Origin: CBDDBU01 sp965226045
GTDB lineage: Bacteria; Pseudomonadota; Alphaproteobacteria; VGEJ01
Length of the DNA: 64,000 nt
Direction of reading: 5' to 3'
Assembly (NCBI GenBank): GCA_965226045.1
Contig: CBDDBU010000020.1
Coordinates: forward strand, 24,561 to 88,560
Shown: positions 60,182 to 64,000 of the stretch, one piece after another
Numbering within the stretch: the stretch's first letter is position 1
Layout: every line of letters begins with the position of its first letter
Position numbers and translations under genes: made by a program
Notes under the pieces: generated by a model
Told to the model about the DNA's origin: nothing
Databases searched by the model: none
The model's input: only the letters and a program-made list of their open reading frames with translations

Positions 60182-61396
60182 TTACGCCCGCGCGAGGCGA
60201 TGCAAACGTGGCACCAGCAGTTTCAGCCACAACGAGGCCAGGATTGTATAGGCCACCATGACCACGTACTGATGTTCAAGACGAACGCCGAGATCAAGTA
60301 GGATACCAATCAGCCCGGGCGCCAAGGCGGAGATAAACACCTGGATCGAGAACGCGACCGAGCGGATGGCGCCGAGATTTCGCGTCCCGAACAGCTCCGC
60401 CCACAACGCGCCGAGCAGGGTCGGCCCACTGCCAGTGGTGAGTGCGCCCAGCACCACGAAGACAGGAACGGCGTAGGGCGAACGGGAGAGCGCGAGGACC
60501 AGCACGGCCGCGGCCATCGGCAATAGGAACAACGGCAGCAGTTGACGGGCGTGGAAGCGATCGACCAGCCAGCCAGTCAGGAGTGCCGTCAGAACGCTGG
60601 TACCCGCGTAGACGGGGAGCCAGCCGACGAACCAGGCAAGCGTCCAGCCCTTGGTCTCCACCAAATAGGCTTGGTGGAAAAAGACAGCCGTCATGATGAA
60701 AGCCGGCGCGACGATCCCTAGCAGCACGGCGAAGAACACCGGCGTTCGCAAAACCTCGGCGCGCGTCCACTCGCGCCGTGGCGCCAGCGGGCCGCCGCCG
60801 GTATCGACAGCCTGGTCGTGGGGCGGCTCTTTGCGCAACAAGAACAAGACGAGGGGCACCGAGATCAGGCACAGAACCGCCGCCCCGATCAGCCAGGTCT
60901 GCCGCCAACCAACGACGGAGATCAGCATCACGGCGGTGACCGGCATCACGGCCTCGCCGACTGGATGGCCGAGCACGGCGAGCGACATCATCCGACCGCG
61001 GCGGCGCGCATACCAGCGGCCGACTCCGGTGAGCGCGAGATGCACCAAGGAACTCTGTCCAAACAGGCGCAATCCGAACAGGATCGGCAACAGCAGCCAG
61101 CCCGTGGAAACGCCCGCCATCGCGGCGCACGCCAGGGCGAGGCATATCAGCGTGGCGACGGCGAGCCAGCGGATGCGGAAACGGTCGGCGAACCTGCCGG
61201 CCCACATCAAAGCTCCCGCGCTCGCCACATTGGCCAGGGTGTAGAAACCGCCGAAACCCCCGTCGCTCAAGCCCAGGTCGGCCTTCAGCCACGGCGCGAA
61301 GATGGCGATGAAATACGTCTGTCCGAAGCCCGAGGACATCGTCATCAGAAATGCGGCCCCGACCAGACTGGCCGGCGCGCGAATGCGCTCGCTCAA
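60182..61396 (-). CDS. MFS transporter
   Basis: 404-aa twelve-helix permease of the major facilitator superfamily. GFGQTYFIAIFAPWLKADLG and the loop MWAGRFADRFRIRWLAVATL (D-R-x-x-x-R-type motif A) lie in the first half; the second half has LTALLTGWLVDRFHARQLLP. Helices are full and there are no breaks. Similar in style to oxalate/formate or CynX-like importers, but the substrate cannot be told. 64 bases downstream of the reductase stop on the same strand. Confidence 0.9.
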   Translation of the reverse strand: MSERIRAPASLVGAAFLMTMSSGFGQTYFIAIFAPWLKADLGLSDGGFGGFYTLANVASAGALMWAGRFADRFRIRWLAVATLICLALACAAMAGVSTGWLLLPILFGLRLFGQSSLVHLALTGVGRWYARRRGRMMSLAVLGHPVGEAVMPVTAVMLISVVGWRQTWLIGAAVLCLISVPLVLFLLRKEPPHDQAVDTGGGPLAPRREWTRAEVLRTPVFFAVLLGIVAPAFIMTAVFFHQAYLVETKGWTLAWFVGWLPVYAGTSVLTALLTGWLVDRFHARQLLPLFLLPMAAAVLVLALSRSPYAVPVFVVLGALTTGSGPTLLGALWAELFGTRNLGAIRSVAFSIQVFISALAPGLIGILLDLGVRLEHQYVVMVAYTILASLWLKLLVPRLHRLARA

Positions 61397-61460
61397 ACCT
61401 TACTCTCTCACTCGGTCTCTGCTGGATCGGACGGCGGTCCAGGGCTGCGTGGCGGCCGCC

Positions 61461-62441
61461 TCAGCCCGGGTAGCAGTTGTCCTCGCGGGCGCGCTGAACG
61501 ACCAGCGCATGGATCGTGTCGATGGTCGGCGTGGGAACGCCGACCATCTCGCCGAGTTCGCGAACGACGCCGACGAGAGCGTCGATTTCCATCGGCCGGC
61601 CGGCATCGAGGTCCTGCAGCATCGAGGTGCGGTGGGCGCCGACCGAGCAGCCACCCTCGATCCGTTCATCGACGCCGATGGCGAAACGCACGCCGAGCGC
61701 TTCCGCCACACCTTGCGCCTCGACCATCATCGCTCGCACGATCGCCCCGGTGCCGGGATTACCGCCGATCGTCGCCATGGTCGCATGGGTCAGCGCGCTG
61801 ACCGGGTTGAACGACAGGTTACCCCATAGCTTCATCCAGATGTCGTCGCGGATGCGCCGGCGCACAGGGGCCTTGATGCCCGCGCCGATCATCGCCTTGC
61901 TCAGTCGCTGGCACCGCTCCGAGCGGCTGCCGTCGGGCTCGCCGAGCGGAAGGCGGTCCCCGAAGGTGTGGCGGATGACGCCCGGCGCGGCGATTTCGCA
62001 GGCCTGATAGAGCACCGCCCCGATCGCCCGCTCCGGCCCGAGGTGGCTCCATTGCACACCGCCCGGATCGACGGTCTCGAGCCGGAGGCCCTCAAAAGCG
62101 CCCCCGAGCTTGTGGAAATACCACCAGGGAATGCCATTCATGGCCGTGACCACGGCGGTCTCCGGTCCCAAGAGCGGCACTAGGCGCTCGACCATCGGCG
62201 GCACCGAGTGGGCCTTAAGCGCGATGATAACGTAGTCCTGCGGCCCGAGCTCGCTCGGATCATCGGTGCATTGCGGTCTGACGTGGACCTCGCCATCGCC
62301 GATCAACAGCTTCAGGCCATTGGTGCGCATCGCAGCGAGGTGCGGTCCGCGCGCGATCAGGCTGACATCGATGCCCGCCTCCGCGAGAAGCGCACCAACA
62401 TAGCCGCCGATGGCGCCCGCGCCGACAACGCAGACCTTCAT
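61461..62441 (-). CDS. 2-dehydropantoate 2-reductase family (ApbA/PanE)
   Basis: 326-aa NADPH-dependent reductase. Nucleotide motif VCVVGAGAIGGYVGALLAEA at the N-terminus, DYVIIALKAHSVPPMVERL, TAMNGIPWWYFHKL (Asn-Gly), catalytic Lys in DIWMKLWGNLSFNPVSAL and Glu in GRPMEIDALVGVV. Family members reduce ketopantoate, but many paralogues act on other 2-oxo acids; context with an acyl-CoA ligase and MFS permease favours a catabolic role. Start overlaps the ligase stop (ATGA). Confidence 0.9.
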   Translation of the reverse strand: MKVCVVGAGAIGGYVGALLAEAGIDVSLIARGPHLAAMRTNGLKLLIGDGEVHVRPQCTDDPSELGPQDYVIIALKAHSVPPMVERLVPLLGPETAVVTAMNGIPWWYFHKLGGAFEGLRLETVDPGGVQWSHLGPERAIGAVLYQACEIAAPGVIRHTFGDRLPLGEPDGSRSERCQRLSKAMIGAGIKAPVRRRIRDDIWMKLWGNLSFNPVSALTHATMATIGGNPGTGAIVRAMMVEAQGVAEALGVRFAIGVDERIEGGCSVGAHRTSMLQDLDAGRPMEIDALVGVVRELGEMVGVPTPTIDTIHALVVQRAREDNCYPG

Positions 62442-63979
62442 GGCGCCGCCTGATCCAGCTTTTTCAATCCTAGTTGCTCGGCCATGCTGATGCGTTGGAC
62501 CTTGCCGGTCGGCCCGCGCGGCAGGTGATCGCGAAATACGATCAAGCGCGGCACCTTGAACGGCGTCAGGCGGGTGGCGGCGAAATCCTTTAGCTCTTGC
62601 TCGGTCGTCGACATCCGATGTTTGAAGACGACGGCGGCCGCCACCTCCTCCCCAAGTTTGTCATGGGGCAGAGCGAAGGTCACCGCCTGCGCCACGGTCG
62701 GGTGCTCGTGCAAAACATCGTCGATTTCCTTGGGCGATATCTTCTCGCCGCCACGGTTGATGATCTCCTTGAGGCGACCGGTAATAGTCAGGTAGCCCTG
62801 GGCATCCATCACCCCTTGGTCGCCGGTCCTAAACCAGCCGTCAACAAACGCGCTCGCATTGGCCGCCGGGTTGCCCAAGTAGGCGCCCATGACGCTTTCG
62901 CCCTGGATGGCGATCTCGCCGATCTCGCCAATCGACAGATGACGACCGGATTCATTTAAGATGGCGATGTCGCAGCCGGCGGCGATCCCGACCGTCCCTG
63001 GTTTGCGCGGCTTGGGCGGCAGTGGATTCGAAGCAATCTGGTGAGTCGCCTCGGTCATGCCATAGGCCTCGATCACCGGCACGCCAAAGGAGTTCTCGAA
63101 CTCCGCCAAAACGTTCACCGACAGCGCCGAACTCGCCGAGCGCATGAAGCGCAGCCGCGAGCGGGCGATGGGCTCCGGGTTGCGGGCGGCCCGCCCGGCG
63201 ATCACCTGGTGCATGGGCGGGACGCCAGTGTACCAGGTGGCTTGGGACTCCTCGATCCAGGTGAAGAAGCGAAGCGCGTTGAAACCGGGGCTGCAATAAA
63301 CGCTGCCGCCGGCCGCCAAACTCGCGAGTATCCCGGAGATCATGCCGTGGATGTGGAACAGTGGCATGATGTTGAGGCACCGGTCCTCCGGCCCCAGACC
63401 CAAGCTGACGCCGACGTTGCCAGCCGCCACGGCCAGGTTGCGCTGTGTCAGCGGCACGATCTTGGAACGCGCGGTGGTGCCCGAGGTATGGAGGACGAGA
63501 GCGATATCGTCGGCTTGGGCGAAGCCGCCACGCTCGACCGTGGGCCCCGCGGTTCCGCGCAATTCAAACTTGCCAGCCGCCGCGCCCGGCGGCACGACCA
63601 GATCTAGTATCCGGACGCCGCGCGCGCAGGCAACCTCTCGCGCCACGCTCTCGTCGCCGGCCGCCACGATCAACGCCACGACCGAGAGGTCATCGAAGTA
63701 GAAGGCGAACTCGTCGGCGGTGTAGGCCGGATTGAGGGGCGCGGCCGTGGCCGCCGCGGTCACGGCGAGCAAGCTTGCCGCCAGCTCCGGGCCGTTCGGC
63801 AGAACGATCGCCACGCCATCGCCGCGTCCGACGCCCAGACCGTTGAGCTGATGCGCCACGTCGCCGAGATGCTGGCGCAAGGCCTCGTACGTCATGACTG
63901 GACGCTCCGGCGCGAGCAGCGCGGCATCCGCGCCCGCGCCGACAGACAAGAGCGCAAGAACCGTTGTGTTGTCTGACAT
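62438..63979 (-). CDS. Acyl-CoA ligase (AMP-binding family)
   Basis: 513-aa ANL-superfamily enzyme activating a carboxylate as CoA thioester. P-loop ALVLHTSGTTARSKIVPLTQ, motif A5 VIEAYGMTEATHQIASN, hinge region GYLTITGRLKEIINRGGEKI, and catalytic Lys in LPRGPTGKVQRISMAEQ. The overall style recalls oxalyl-CoA synthetases, which fits a small 2-oxo/dicarboxylate pathway with the downstream reductase and MFS gene, but this is inference. Likely operon: ligase, reductase, permease. Confidence 0.9.
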   Translation of the reverse strand: MSDNTTVLALLSVGAGADAALLAPERPVMTYEALRQHLGDVAHQLNGLGVGRGDGVAIVLPNGPELAASLLAVTAAATAAPLNPAYTADEFAFYFDDLSVVALIVAAGDESVAREVACARGVRILDLVVPPGAAAGKFELRGTAGPTVERGGFAQADDIALVLHTSGTTARSKIVPLTQRNLAVAAGNVGVSLGLGPEDRCLNIMPLFHIHGMISGILASLAAGGSVYCSPGFNALRFFTWIEESQATWYTGVPPMHQVIAGRAARNPEPIARSRLRFMRSASSALSVNVLAEFENSFGVPVIEAYGMTEATHQIASNPLPPKPRKPGTVGIAAGCDIAILNESGRHLSIGEIGEIAIQGESVMGAYLGNPAANASAFVDGWFRTGDQGVMDAQGYLTITGRLKEIINRGGEKISPKEIDDVLHEHPTVAQAVTFALPHDKLGEEVAAAVVFKHRMSTTEQELKDFAATRLTPFKVPRLIVFRDHLPRGPTGKVQRISMAEQLGLKKLDQAAP

Positions 63980-64000
63980 GAGGGATAGGAGTTCGCGAGG

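Noticed and set aside
1..64000. CRISPR array or other regularly spaced repeats
   Set aside because: No series of short repeats with equal spacers was seen; the only tandem repeat is the two-copy unit at 16,968-17,222.

Overview
The window is a GC-rich (roughly two-thirds G+C by eye) alphaproteobacterial chromosome segment, most likely from the Rhodospirillales or a relative. The order rpmH-rnpA-yidD-yidC, the block SRP RNA-dnaX-ybaB-recR, a membrane-anchored CycM-type cytochrome c, a DUF4170 protein and a complete yejABEF-type operon all fit that group. The level (order rather than genus) is inference from gene content; no rRNA is present.

Layout. 0-2.2 kb: the ribosomal protein L34 / RNase P / membrane insertase operon on the minus strand, with a near-consensus promoter. 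2.3-13 kb: a flavin disulfide reductase, a broken histidine kinase, secreted and lipoproteins, a gamma-glutamyltransferase, an ion-channel protein coupled to a P1-family peptidase, a wrecked adenylate cyclase gene holding a relic of an IS1182 transposase, and a coiled-coil lipoprotein. 13.2-14.2 kb: tRNA-Arg(ACG) followed by a frameshifted tyrosine integrase. 14.3-16.5 kb: an ion antiporter / universal stress protein operon. 16.6-22.7 kb: an accessory zone with a degraded FG-GAP-repeat gene, two IS256-family elements (one with perfect target duplications) and three small phage- or plasmid-like genes behind a palindromic operator. 22.8-34 kb: a hydrolytic/catabolic zone (tandem esterases, MetE-like zinc enzyme, amidohydrolase, VapBC pair, alpha/beta hydrolase, class II aldolase split by an IS21 element, SMP-30 lactonase, thioesterase). 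34-36.5 kb: a small broken gene with a terminator, a transposase relic and a NarL-type two-component pair whose kinase is frameshifted. 36.7-47 kb: a leucyl aminopeptidase and a microcin C / oligopeptide-type ABC importer with two binding proteins, followed by a GhrA-like reductase. 47-64 kb: mostly intact housekeeping and metabolic genes (HisN-like, cytochrome c, KdsB, PheA, NudC, SRP RNA, DnaX, YbaB, RecR, Thr/Ser dehydratase, lactonase, HD protein, a second gamma-glutamyltransferase, DksA-like, MFS, PanE-like, acyl-CoA ligase).

The most striking overall property is selective decay. Core genes are intact, whereas two histidine kinases, an adenylate cyclase, an integrase, an amidohydrolase, an acetyltransferase, an aldolase and an IS21 transposase each carry nonsense codons, frameshifts or insertions. 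Peptide turnover and uptake are strongly represented (two gamma-glutamyltransferases, P1 peptidase, M17 aminopeptidase, peptide ABC importer with two binding proteins). I found no convincing wholly new system. The best candidates for something undescribed are the small operator-controlled gene module at 18,988-20,145 and the unusual channel-peptidase coupling at 8,222-9,696.
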